Shown: positions 16,443 to 26,410, numbered from the stretch's first letter. The stretch is 64,000 nucleotides of DNA from Pseudomonas chlororaphis subsp. chlororaphis (GCF_003945765.1 NZ_CP027712.1:2356001-2420000), one strand, 5' to 3'. A program made the numbers and translations. Notes: generated by a model from the sequence alone, not told the origin.

Positions 16443-16631
16443 TTAGCGCCGTTCCAGACGGGCGACTTCCTGTGCCAACTGCTCGTAAGCGCTGCTCAGT
16501 TCTTTGGATTCTTTCTGGGATGAATCGCGTTGTTTGAGCAGGGACTTCATCTGCGGCAGGTTGCCGAGGGCGATTGCTTCTTGAATCGCCACACCATAAG
16601 GCGTGACGGGGTGCAGCGAGGATGAACTCAT
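16443..16631 (-). CDS. Short DUF1843 peptide with GNL in place of GDL
   Basis: A 62-residue peptide that is essentially the DUF1843 segment alone: 'PYGVAIQEAIALGNLPQMKS', then a charged helix ending 'EVARLERR'. The otherwise conserved Asp of the GDL motif is Asn (residues 23-25, GNL). It is the first gene of the maturase operon and the smallest, and so the one most like a RiPP precursor peptide. GGAAGG precedes the ATG. The Asp-to-Asn change could mean a non-modified decoy, a different product, or tolerance of the enzyme. Confidence 0.75.
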   Translation of the reverse strand: MSSSSLHPVTPYGVAIQEAIALGNLPQMKSLLKQRDSSQKESKELSSAYEQLAQEVARLERR

Positions 16632-16881
16632 GGCGTTGCCTTCCGTGGGAGTTGTAGAGACTGCGCTATCCGGCAGCTTTTGCAGTTAAGCAGGCCGGGC
16701 ACGGGGCAAACGCAAGGGTGAACAAATAACTTTGAATAGCCGTTATCGGGAAAAAATATATCCAGGCAGGACAAGGAACTGGCGCGGCCCTATAGCGCGT
16801 TTGGCAATCAGCGACCCACCGCTTACAAGGAATGAATACAAGCCGGCGCCGCCACTTAACATGCCCCGCCATCCACCTTAC

Positions 16882-17026
16882 CTGTAGCCGCTGCCGAAGG
16901 CTGCGATCGAGCCGCAGGCTCGCGGCGACCGCACGGACGCGGAAGTCCCTGCGGGCCTTCACGCAGCCTGCGGCAGCGGCTACAGGAGGTCATTTTTTGC
17001 CAGAGGGAATGCGCAGCGGCTACAGG
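16882..17026. repeat. REP-type inverted repeat cluster
   Basis: 'CTGTAGCCGCTGCCGAAGG' at 16882 is matched by its inverse '...CTGCGGCAGCGGCTACAGG' ending at 16986, and a further inverse half occurs at 17013-17026. This is the Pseudomonas REP family also found at 19769, 28728 and 41694 here. It fills most of the gap between the GDL operon and the TetR gene; no gene is seen in this gap. Confidence 0.8.
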
Positions 17027-17119
17027 GGCGGTTGTTGTCTGTGGGAATGCGGTCGGCAGTCGATGGTCGCAGGTGCGGTGATTTGGCGGGGTGGTCGGCA
17101 ATTGCCGTTGCGCCGCGGT

Positions 17120-17716
17120 TCAGGCCACGGCGCTCTGCGGCGCGCTGTTCAACAGCCGTTCCAGGGCACCGCTGAGCAGGTGTTCCAGCAGGGTTTCGCG
17201 CTCGTGCTCGGTCAGTGGCTGTTCGTCCAGCCAGCCGGGCGCGCTGTTGAGCAGGCTGGCGATGGCATGCCCGGTGGCCAGCAGCGCCGCGTCGCCGAGC
17301 CGCGGCAGCGGGCCGAGGAGCATCAGCAGGCGGCGTTCATATTGCTCGCGCAGCTGGCGCACCCGTTGCTGCTGGTCCTGGTTCAGGCAGCCGCTGTCGC
17401 GCTCCACCAGGCGGAAGTGCCGGGGCAGTTCCCGGTGCAGTTTCAGGTGGGCGCGGATCAGGGTGCGCAGGCGATCGTCCGGCGCCTTGCGCCGCCGTTC
17501 GATGCGCCCCAGGGTATCGAGCAGTTCGTCGTAGAACTCTTCGATCAAGTCCAGCAGCAGGTGCTGTTTGCTCGGGTAATGGTGATACAGCGAGCCCGGG
17601 GTCAGCCCCAGATGGCTCGCCAGCTCGCGCATGCCGACCTGGCCGAAGCCCTTGCTGGCGAACAGCTCCAGGGCCTTGTCGCGGCTTTCGGCGAAACGCG
17701 AGCAACGCTCAGCCAT
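17120..17716 (-). CDS. TetR-family transcriptional regulator
   Basis: A 198-residue repressor: 'RDKALELFASKGFGQVGMRELASHLGLTPGSLYHHYPSKQHLLLDLI' is a TetR helix-turn-helix. The C-terminal ligand domain is not diagnostic. The chosen ATG overlaps the end of the upstream hydroxybutyryl-CoA dehydrogenase gene by 8 bases, so the two are cotranscribed and probably translationally coupled. It may sense an acyl-CoA or hydroxyacid related to that enzyme. Confidence 0.85.
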   Translation of the reverse strand: MAERCSRFAESRDKALELFASKGFGQVGMRELASHLGLTPGSLYHHYPSKQHLLLDLIEEFYDELLDTLGRIERRRKAPDDRLRTLIRAHLKLHRELPRHFRLVERDSGCLNQDQQQRVRQLREQYERRLLMLLGPLPRLGDAALLATGHAIASLLNSAPGWLDEQPLTEHERETLLEHLLSGALERLLNSAPQSAVA

Positions 17717-18560
17717 AGCGGTGGAAGCCACGTTCGGTCTTGCGCCCCAGGTAACCGGCGGCGACCATTTCCTTGAGCAGCGGCGCGGGCCGGTATTTGC
17801 TGTCGTTGAAGCCATCGTAGAGGGCCTCAAGGATCGCCAGCAGGGTGTCCAGGCCGATCAGGTCGGCCAGGGCCAGCGGGCCGATCGGCTGGTTGCAGCC
17901 CAGACGCATGCCGGCGTCGATGTCCTCGGCGCTGGCCAGGCCTTCCTGCAATACCAGGATCGCCTCGTTGATCATCGGCACCAGGATCCGGTTGACCACG
18001 AAGCCCGGGCGGTTGCCGGCGGTGATCGCGACCTTGCCCAGGCGGGTGGCCATGTCCAGGGCCAGGGCGTGGGTCGCGTCGCTGGTCTGCAGGCCGCGGA
18101 TCACTTCGATCAGCGCCATCACCGGCACCGGGTTGAAGAAGTGCAGGCCGATAAAGCGCTCGGGCGCGCTGACGCTGGCGGCGAGCTGGGTGATCGACAG
18201 CGACGAGGTGTTGGAGGCGATGACACAGGTGCTGGCAACCTGGGCGGCGATCTGTTGCAGCACCCGCCGTTTCAGCTCGAGGTTTTCCGTGGCCGCTTCG
18301 ATCACCAGTTGTGCGTCGACCAGGCTGGCGTAGTCGGTGCTGGTGCGGATGCGCCCCAGCGCCGCCTGTTTCTGCGCTTCGTCCAGGCTGCCCTTGGCGA
18401 TCAGCCGGTCGAGGTTCTTGCTCACGGTGGCCACGGCCTTTTGCAGGGCGCTGTCGCTGATGTCCAGCAAGGTCACTTCGAACCCGGCCTGGGCACAGAC
18501 CTGAGCGATACCGTTACCCATGGTGCCGGCGCCGATCACACCGATATTCTGCAGATTCAT
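17709..18560 (-). CDS. 3-hydroxybutyryl-CoA dehydrogenase
   Basis: A 283-residue soluble NAD(P)-dependent dehydrogenase. The N-terminal 'IGVIGAGTMGNGIAQVCAQAG' is the dinucleotide site, 'IEAATENLELKRRV' follows, and 'ERFIGLHFFNPVPVMALIEVI' holds the catalytic His. 'GNRPGFVVNRILVPMINEA' starts the C-terminal dimer domain. It oxidises (S)-3-hydroxybutyryl-CoA to acetoacetyl-CoA. Length is that of the family. It is divergent from an AraC-type regulator and followed by a TetR gene. Confidence 0.9.
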   Translation of the reverse strand: MNLQNIGVIGAGTMGNGIAQVCAQAGFEVTLLDISDSALQKAVATVSKNLDRLIAKGSLDEAQKQAALGRIRTSTDYASLVDAQLVIEAATENLELKRRVLQQIAAQVASTCVIASNTSSLSITQLAASVSAPERFIGLHFFNPVPVMALIEVIRGLQTSDATHALALDMATRLGKVAITAGNRPGFVVNRILVPMINEAILVLQEGLASAEDIDAGMRLGCNQPIGPLALADLIGLDTLLAILEALYDGFNDSKYRPAPLLKEMVAAGYLGRKTERGFHRYG

Positions 18561-18701
18561 CTTGGCTTCTCTTTCTTCGTCCGGACGTGTCGCAGCGCAG
18601 CGCGAGCGCGTCTTGCAATGCAACCTTCGAGGCGCGAGTCTAGTGCCCGCGCCGACCCCGGCCTATGCCAAAAGCGCTCAGCCGTCCTGGCGTTTTTTGC
18701 C

Positions 18702-19748
18702 ATGTCCACAGCCACAGAGAGCAGTCATTCCATGCGGGAAAAGGATTCGGTCGCGGTCTACTTCGTGCAGGTGATGGTCCACGCCTTGCGTGAGCGGCCC
18801 GAGCGCCTGGCCGCGGTGCTGGCCGAGGCGGGCATCGATCCGGCCTTGCTCGGCCAGCCCGAGGCGCGGGTGCCGGCCAGCGCGTTCGCGGCCCTGTGGC
18901 TGATCCAGATCCGCGAGCTGCGCGACGAGTTTTTCCAGCTCGATTCCCATGGCCTGCCGCCGGGGGCGTTCGCCCTGATCTGCCGCGGGCTGATCCAGGA
19001 GCCGACCCTGGAAAAAGCCCTGCGCCAATGCCTGGCCAACTTCGGCCTGTTCCTGCGCGATTTTCGCGGCAGCCTCAGCGTGCGCGGCAAGCGCGCGGTG
19101 CTGAGCCTCGACAGCCAGCCTTGCGATGACGCCGCCGGGCGTTTTGGCGAAGAGACCTTCCTGGTGCTGATGATCAGCCTGCTGTGCTGGCTCGGCGGGC
19201 GGCGCATTCCCATCGACCGCGCCGACTTTCGTTATCCGCGCCTGTCCCTGAGCGACGATGCCTTGCTCTGGGGGCCGAACCTGACCTTCGGCGCCGAGCG
19301 CACCGAAATTGAATTCGCCAGCCGCTTCCTGCGCCTGCCGGTGGTCCAGGACCTGGCCTCGCTCAAGGTCTTTTTGCGCAGCGCGCCGCAGTGGCTGGTG
19401 ATCCGTTTTCGCAACCAGCACGGCCTGGCGACCCAGGTCTATCAACGCCTGCGCCGCAGTCACTACAGCCAGTGGCCAACCCTGGAAGCCTTCGCCGGCG
19501 AGGTGCAGGTCAGCCCCAGCACCCTGCGTCGGCGCCTGGAGCGCGAGGGCGTGTCATATCAGGAGATCAAGGACGAAGTGCGCCGCGGCATGGCCGTCGA
19601 ACTGCTGCGCCAGAGCCGTGCGAGCATCGGCGAAATCGCCGAGCGCACCGGCTTCCAGGAGCCCAGCGCCTTCCACCGCGCGTTCAAGAAATGGACCGGC
19701 GAAAGTCCCGGGCGCTATCGCGCGCGCTACCAACCCCCGACCCCATAG
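18702..19748 (+). CDS. AraC-family regulator (OruR/ArgR-like architecture)
   Basis: A 348-residue regulator with an N-terminal 'arabinose-binding' type ligand domain (about residues 25-220) and a C-terminal AraC double helix-turn-helix ('VSPSTLRRRLEREGVSYQEIKDEVRRGMAVELL' and 'SIGEIAERTGFQEPSAFHRAFKKWTGESPGRYR'). It diverges from the 3-hydroxybutyryl-CoA dehydrogenase gene and probably activates it. The start could also be the ATG at 18732; neither has a strong ribosome-binding site. The frame is open far upstream but that stretch overlaps the opposite gene and is not protein-like. Confidence 0.85.
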   Translation: MSTATESSHSMREKDSVAVYFVQVMVHALRERPERLAAVLAEAGIDPALLGQPEARVPASAFAALWLIQIRELRDEFFQLDSHGLPPGAFALICRGLIQEPTLEKALRQCLANFGLFLRDFRGSLSVRGKRAVLSLDSQPCDDAAGRFGEETFLVLMISLLCWLGGRRIPIDRADFRYPRLSLSDDALLWGPNLTFGAERTEIEFASRFLRLPVVQDLASLKVFLRSAPQWLVIRFRNQHGLATQVYQRLRRSHYSQWPTLEAFAGEVQVSPSTLRRRLEREGVSYQEIKDEVRRGMAVELLRQSRASIGEIAERTGFQEPSAFHRAFKKWTGESPGRYRARYQPPTP

Positions 19749-19768
19749 CCACTGCCGCGCGCCCGACT

Positions 19769-19893
19769 GTGTAGCCGCTGCCGTAGGCTGCGCACGGCCG
19801 CGCAGCGGACGCCAAGCCAGGCAGCGCGGTGCATCAGGTTAACCATGGATGCGGGTTTTACGTCTCCTGCGCAGTCTGCGGCAATGGCTACGG
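19769..19893. repeat. REP mosaic element
   Basis: Opens with 'TGTAGCCGCTGCCGTAGGCTGCG' and closes with the inverse 'TCTGCGGCAATGGCTACGG'. The interior ('CGCCAAGCCAGGCAGCGCGG', then 'GTGCATCAGGTTAA') matches the interiors of the elements at 28728 and 41694. Confidence 0.7.
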
Positions 19894-19914
19894 ACTCTGC
19901 ATCGCCGACCCCGC

Positions 19915-21783
<1,869 letters not shown>

Positions 21784-21876
21784 GAAGGCCTCCGGTTGCA
21801 GCTTCTTATCGTTGTGGGCGCAATTAAGCGCCGATCCGCCCGCTTCGACAAGCGCCGGCTGCCCCGGCAGCGACGG

Positions 21877-21893
21877 TGAGACGCAACGTCTCA
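21877..21893. promoter_or_regulatory. AcoR operator 1 (perfect dyad)
   Basis: TGAGACG-CAA-CGTCTCA, with perfect 7-base arms. It lies about 130 bases upstream of the sigma-54 promoter, a usual enhancer distance. Confidence 0.7.
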
Positions 21894-21919
21894 AGGTCTC
21901 GCCGAAGCCCCGTGCAACC

Positions 21920-21936
21920 TGACATGCAACGTCTCA
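21920..21936. promoter_or_regulatory. AcoR operator 2 (imperfect dyad)
   Basis: TGACATG-CAA-CGTCTCA: the right half is identical to that of operator 1, the left half is degenerate. The centres of the two sites are 43 bases apart, close to four helical turns, so two dimers would bind on the same face. Confidence 0.65.
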
Positions 21937-22014
21937 TCGGTGGGGCTGGCCAAGGCCTCGCCAGCGTCAAGGCAACCGCTCTGGATCGGCCTTGTCCGAG
22001 TTTTCCAGGGCAAT

Positions 22015-22030
22015 TGGCACCGGCCTTGCT
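22015..22030 (+). promoter_or_regulatory. Sigma-54 promoter of the aco operon
   Basis: TGGCAC-N5-TTGCT matches the -24/-12 consensus (TGGCAC, TTGCW) with the exact GG-to-GC spacing. It is 58 bases upstream of the leader peptide and downstream of the two dyads. Confidence 0.85.
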
Positions 22031-22087
22031 CTATCCCTGGATAACCAGCCCCGACTGGCTCATCCAAGAATAACAACGAGGTGCCCT

Positions 22088-22129
22088 ATGTCTTGTCCTG
22101 CCTGTGATCCGCCCGCGGTGGGCTTATGA
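22088..22129 (+). CDS. 13-residue leader peptide coupled to acoX
   Basis: The frame MSCPACDPPAVGL starts at an ATG after a GAGGTG site and its stop overlaps the acoX start (ATGA). It is the first open frame after the sigma-54 promoter. It holds a CPAC pair and a Pro-Pro. The layout suggests translational coupling or a sensing leader. It could also be chance; short peptides of this kind are not scored by normal gene finders. Confidence 0.45.
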   Translation: MSCPACDPPAVGL

Positions 22130-23226
22130 GTCGCCGTCCCCTGAGCGTGGGCATCATCGCCAACCCGGCCTCGGGGCGCGATGTGCGCCGCCTCACCGCC
22201 AACGCCGGGCTGTTTTCCAGCACCGACAAGGTCTCGGTGATCCAGCGCCTGCTGGCGGCCTTCGGCGCCACCGGCATCGAGCAGGTATTGATGCCCACCG
22301 ACATGACCGGGATCGCCGCCGCGGTGCAGAAGAACAGCCGCAGCCGCCAGGCCCGCGACCATCACTGGCCGGCCCTGGAATTCCTTGACCTGACCCTGCG
22401 CCAGAGCGTCGAGGACACCCGCCGGGCGGCGCGCTGGATGGCCGAGCGCGAGGTGGCGCTGATCGCTGTGCTCGGTGGCGACGGCACCCACAAGGCGGTG
22501 GCCGCCGAGGTCGGCGATATCCCCTTGCTGACTCTGTCCACCGGTACCAACAACGCCTTCCCGGAACTGCGCGAAGCCACCAGTGCCGGGCTGGCCGGCG
22601 GCCTCTACGCCAGCGGCCGGGTGCCCGGCGCAATCGCTCTGCGGCGCAACAAGCGCCTGTTGGTGCGCGAGCCTTCCCGGGGTCTTTGTGAAGTGGCCCT
22701 GGTGGACGTGGCGGTGTCGCCCCTGGCCTTTGTCGGCGCCCGGGCCATCAGCCGCGCCAGCGACCTGGCCGAGGTCTTCGTGACCTTCGCCGAGCCCCAG
22801 TCCATCGGCATTTCCGCGCTCTGCGGGCTGTGGCTGCCGGTCACCCGCCAGGAGCCCCACGGCGCCTGGATGCGCCTCGACCCCCAATCCCCCGAGGCGC
22901 TGCTGGTGCCCCTGGCCCCGGGCCTGTTGCAGGGCTGCGGCGTGCTCGACGGCGGCTACCTGCAACCCGACATGCCCCAGCCGCTGTGCCTGAGCGCCGG
23001 CACCCTGGCCCTGGATGGCGAGCGCGAGATCGAATTCAACGCCCACGACCGGCCCACGGTCACCCTCGATGGCGGCGGCCCGCTGAGCATCGACGTCAAC
23101 GCGGTGCTGGACCACGCGGCGCGCCAGCGCCTGCTGGCCATCGACCGCCAGCACCGGCAACACCCCGTGAACTTTCAGTCCGAAGACACCCTGGAGAATA
23201 AAAATGTCGACACCTTTGACCACTGA
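22126..23226 (+). CDS. acoX: Acetoin catabolism protein X, NAD kinase-like
   Basis: A 366-residue protein of the ATP-NAD kinase-like AcoX family: N-terminal 'VGIIANPASGRDVRRLTANA' and the kinase-type core 'VALIAVLGGDGTHKAVA...PLLTLSTGTNNAFP'. AcoX proteins accompany the acetoin dehydrogenase genes in many bacteria, but their exact reaction is not settled. It is the first large gene of the operon and overlaps acoA by 23 bases. Confidence 0.9.
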   Translation: MSRRPLSVGIIANPASGRDVRRLTANAGLFSSTDKVSVIQRLLAAFGATGIEQVLMPTDMTGIAAAVQKNSRSRQARDHHWPALEFLDLTLRQSVEDTRRAARWMAEREVALIAVLGGDGTHKAVAAEVGDIPLLTLSTGTNNAFPELREATSAGLAGGLYASGRVPGAIALRRNKRLLVREPSRGLCEVALVDVAVSPLAFVGARAISRASDLAEVFVTFAEPQSIGISALCGLWLPVTRQEPHGAWMRLDPQSPEALLVPLAPGLLQGCGVLDGGYLQPDMPQPLCLSAGTLALDGEREIEFNAHDRPTVTLDGGGPLSIDVNAVLDHAARQRLLAIDRQHRQHPVNFQSEDTLENKNVDTFDH

Positions 23227-24181
23227 GCAGTTGCTGCATGCCTACCGGGTGATGCGCACCATCCGCGCATTCGAAGAACGCCTGCACGTGGAGTTCGCCA
23301 CCGGCGAGATCCCCGGTTTCGTCCACCTCTACGCCGGCGAAGAGGCCTCGGCCGCCGGGGTCATGGCCCACCTGCGGGACGATGACTGCATCGCCTCCAA
23401 CCACCGTGGCCACGGCCATTGCATCGCCAAGGGCGTGGACGTGTACGGGATGATGGCCGAGATCTACGGCAAGAAGACCGGGGTCTGCCAGGGCAAGGGC
23501 GGCTCCATGCACATCGCCGATTTCGAAAAGGGCATGCTCGGCGCCAACGGCATCGTCGGTGCCGGCGCGCCGCTGGTGGTGGGCGCGGCCCTGGCGGCGC
23601 GGCTGCAGGGCACCGACGGCGTGTCGGTGGTGTTCTTCGGCGACGGCGGCTCCAACGAAGGCGCGGTGTTCGAGGCCATGAACATGGCCTCAGTGTGGAA
23701 CCTGCCGTGCCTGTTCGTCGCCGAGAACAACGGCTACGCCGAGGCCACCGCGTCCAACTGGTCGGTGGCCTGCGATCACATCGCCGACCGCGCCGCCGGC
23801 TTCGGCATGCCCGGGGTGACGGTGGACGGCTTCGATTTCTTCGCCGTGCACGAGGCCGCCGGCGCCGCCGTGGAGCGGGCCCGGGCCGGCGAGGGCCCCT
23901 CGCTGATCGAGGTCAAGCTGACCCGTTACTACGGCCACTTCGAGGGCGACGCGCAGACCTACCGCGCCCCCGACGAGGTCAAGCATTACCGCGAGCACAA
24001 CGACTGCCTGATGCAGTTTCGCGAGTGCACCACGCGCTCGGGCCTGGTCCAGGCCAGCCAGCTGGAGCAGATCGACCAGCAAGTGGACGCGCTGATCGAG
24101 GACGCGGTGCGCAAGGCCAAGTCCGACCCCAAGCCGAGCCCGGCCGACCTGCTCAGCGACGTCTACGTCGCTTACCCCTGA
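23204..24181 (+). CDS. acoA: Acetoin dehydrogenase E1 alpha subunit (thiamine diphosphate-dependent)
   Basis: A 325-residue E1 alpha subunit. 'RTIRAFEERLHVEFATGEIPGFVHLYAGEEASAAGV' and 'SNHRGHGHCIAKG' are typical, and the ThDP/Mg motif runs from 'GDGGSNEGAVFEAMNMAS' to 'FVAENNGYAEAT' (about residues 145-185). With AcoB it cleaves acetoin to acetaldehyde and a hydroxyethyl-ThDP that is passed to lipoate on AcoC. GGAG lies before the ATG, inside the end of acoX. Confidence 0.93.
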   Translation: MSTPLTTEQLLHAYRVMRTIRAFEERLHVEFATGEIPGFVHLYAGEEASAAGVMAHLRDDDCIASNHRGHGHCIAKGVDVYGMMAEIYGKKTGVCQGKGGSMHIADFEKGMLGANGIVGAGAPLVVGAALAARLQGTDGVSVVFFGDGGSNEGAVFEAMNMASVWNLPCLFVAENNGYAEATASNWSVACDHIADRAAGFGMPGVTVDGFDFFAVHEAAGAAVERARAGEGPSLIEVKLTRYYGHFEGDAQTYRAPDEVKHYREHNDCLMQFRECTTRSGLVQASQLEQIDQQVDALIEDAVRKAKSDPKPSPADLLSDVYVAYP

Positions 24182-24226
24182 GCGGCCCCTTCATCGCCCC
24201 CACAACAAAAAATCGAGAGAACCATC

Positions 24227-25243
24227 ATGGCGAGAAAAATCAGTTACCAGCAGGCCATCAACGAAGCCCTGGCCCAGGAAATGCGTCGCGACCCCAGCGT
24301 GTTCATCATGGGTGAAGACGTGGCCGGCGGTGCCGGCGCCCCCGGCGACAACGACGCCTGGGGCGGCGTGCTGGGGGTGACCAAGGGCCTCTACCACCAA
24401 TTCCCCGGGCGAGTGCTGGACACCCCATTGTCGGAAATTGGCTATGTCGGCGCCGCCGTGGGTGCGGCCACCCGGGGCGTGCGCCCGGTGTGCGAACTGA
24501 TGTTCGTCGACTTCGCCGGCTGCTGCCTGGACCAGATCCTCAACCAGGCGGCCAAGTTCCGCTACATGTTCGGCGGCAAGGCGCAGACCCCGCTGGTGAT
24601 CCGCACCATGGTCGGCGCCGGCCTGCGCGCCGCGGCCCAGCATTCGCAGATGCTCACCTCGCTGTGGACCCATATCCCCGGTCTTAAGGTGGTCTGCCCG
24701 TCGTCGCCCTATGACGCCAAGGGCCTGCTGATCCAGGCCATCCGCGACAACGACCCGGTGATCTTCTGCGAGCACAAGCTGCTCTACAGCCTGCAGGGCG
24801 AAGTGCCGGAGGAGTCCTATGCGATTCCGTTCGGCGAGGCCAACTTCCTGCGCGACGGCAAGGACGTGACCCTGGTCTCCTACGGGCGCACGGTGAATAC
24901 CGCGCTGGAGGCGGCGCGCAGCCTGGCCGGGCGCGGCATCGATTGCGAGGTCATCGACCTGCGCACCACCAGCCCGCTGGATGAAGACAGCATCCTGGAA
25001 AGCGTGGAGAAGACCGGGCGTCTTGTCGTGATCGACGAAGCCAACCCGCGCTGCTCCATGGCCACCGACATCTCGGCGCTGGTGGCGCAAAAAGCCTTCG
25101 CCGCGCTCAAGGCGCCGATTGAAATGGTCACCGCACCGCACACCCCGGTGCCGTTCTCCGATGCCCTGGAAGACCTGTACATCCCTGACGCGGCGAAGAT
25201 CGAGCAGGCCGTGCTGAACCTGATCGAGTGGAGCCGCCGATGA
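24227..25243 (+). CDS. acoB: Acetoin dehydrogenase E1 beta subunit
   Basis: A 338-residue E1 beta subunit of the 2-oxoacid dehydrogenase family: 'YQQAINEALAQEMRRDPSVFIMGEDVAGG', 'GRVLDTPLSEIGYVGAAVGAA' and the C-terminal transketolase domain 'DVTLVSYGRTV'. It forms the heterotetramer with AcoA. The acoC start overlaps its stop (ATGA), so the subunits are coupled. Confidence 0.93.
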   Translation: MARKISYQQAINEALAQEMRRDPSVFIMGEDVAGGAGAPGDNDAWGGVLGVTKGLYHQFPGRVLDTPLSEIGYVGAAVGAATRGVRPVCELMFVDFAGCCLDQILNQAAKFRYMFGGKAQTPLVIRTMVGAGLRAAAQHSQMLTSLWTHIPGLKVVCPSSPYDAKGLLIQAIRDNDPVIFCEHKLLYSLQGEVPEESYAIPFGEANFLRDGKDVTLVSYGRTVNTALEAARSLAGRGIDCEVIDLRTTSPLDEDSILESVEKTGRLVVIDEANPRCSMATDISALVAQKAFAALKAPIEMVTAPHTPVPFSDALEDLYIPDAAKIEQAVLNLIEWSRR

Positions 25244-26352
25244 GCCAGATCCATACCCTGACCATGCCCAAGTGGGGCCTGTCGATGACCGAGGGCCGGG
25301 TCGATGCCTGGCTCAAGGAAGAGGGGCAAAGCATCAGCAAGGGCGACGAAGTGCTGGACGTGGAAACCGACAAGATTTCCAGCAGCGTCGAGGCACCGTT
25401 CTCCGGCGTGCTGCGCCGGCAGGTCGCCCGCCAGGATGAGACCCTGGCGGTGGGCGCCTTGCTCGGTATCGTCGTCGAGGGCGAAGCCAGCGATGCCGAG
25501 ATCGACGCGGTGATCGAGCAGTTCCAGGCGTCTTTCGTGCCCGGCGATGCCGCCGACGAAGACAGCGGCCCGGCGCCGCAGAAGGTCGAGCTGGAGGGCC
25601 GGCTGATCCGCTACTTCGAGCGCGGCGCAGGCGGCACGCCGCTGGTGCTGGTGCACGGTTTTGGCGGCGACCTGAACAACTGGCTGTTCAACCACGAAGC
25701 CCTGGCCGCCGGGCGCCGGGTCGTCGCCCTCGACCTGCCGGGCCACGGCGAGTCGGCCAAGGCCCTGCAACGAGGCGACCTGGACGAGCTGAGCGACGTG
25801 CTGCTGGCCTTGCTCGATCACCTGGAGATTCCCGCGGCCCACCTGGCGGGGCATTCCATGGGCGGCGCGGTGGCCTTGAACACCGCGCGCCTGGCGCCGC
25901 AGCGGGTGCGCTCGCTGAGCCTGATCGGCAGCGCCGGGCTGGGGGTCGAAATCAATGGCGATTACCTGCGCGGTTTTGTCGAGGCCGGCAACCGCAATGC
26001 CCTCAAGCCGCAGCTGGTGCAGCTGTTCTCCAACGCCGAGCTGGTAAACCGGCAGATGCTCGACGACATGCTCAAGTTCAAGCGCCTGGAAGGGGTGGAC
26101 GCGGCCCTCGGGCAACTGGCCGGCCAGCTGTTTGCCGAGGGCCGCCAACAGGTCGACCTGCGCCCCGTGGTGCAGGACGGCGGGCAGCCGGTGCTGGTGA
26201 TCTGGGGCAGCGACGACCGGATCATTCCGGTGAGCCACAGCGCCGGGCTCAAGGCGCAGATCGAGGTGCTGCCGGGGCAGGGGCACATGGTGCAGATGGA
26301 AGCGGCGGAGCAGGTCAATCGCCTGGTCCTCGACTTTATCCAGCAGCACTGA
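25240..26352 (+). CDS. acoC: Acetoin dehydrogenase E2 component: lipoyl domain fused to alpha/beta hydrolase
   Basis: A 370-residue protein. Residues 1-80 are a biotinyl/lipoyl domain with the lipoylated Lys45 in 'VETDKISSSV'. Residues about 120-370 are an alpha/beta hydrolase with Ser206 in 'AGHSMGGAVAL', an Asp in 'WGSDDRI' and His349 in 'GQGHMVQME'. It lacks the HxxxD acetyltransferase domain of classical E2 proteins; in Pseudomonas the hydrolase-fold form takes this role. No E3 gene follows, so a lipoamide dehydrogenase from elsewhere must serve. Confidence 0.9.
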   Translation: MSQIHTLTMPKWGLSMTEGRVDAWLKEEGQSISKGDEVLDVETDKISSSVEAPFSGVLRRQVARQDETLAVGALLGIVVEGEASDAEIDAVIEQFQASFVPGDAADEDSGPAPQKVELEGRLIRYFERGAGGTPLVLVHGFGGDLNNWLFNHEALAAGRRVVALDLPGHGESAKALQRGDLDELSDVLLALLDHLEIPAAHLAGHSMGGAVALNTARLAPQRVRSLSLIGSAGLGVEINGDYLRGFVEAGNRNALKPQLVQLFSNAELVNRQMLDDMLKFKRLEGVDAALGQLAGQLFAEGRQQVDLRPVVQDGGQPVLVIWGSDDRIIPVSHSAGLKAQIEVLPGQGHMVQMEAAEQVNRLVLDFIQQH

Positions 26353-26410
26353 AGTTTTCTGCGGCGGCCAAGGGGCCGTCGCAGCCCGACAAAAACAAGG
26401 AGAAGCCAAG

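Noticed and set aside
17631..18701. N-terminal extension of the AraC-type gene by 357 codons
   Set aside because: The extension is antisense to the dehydrogenase gene and His/Gln/Arg-rich; the family length and domain order fit a start at 18702 or 18732.
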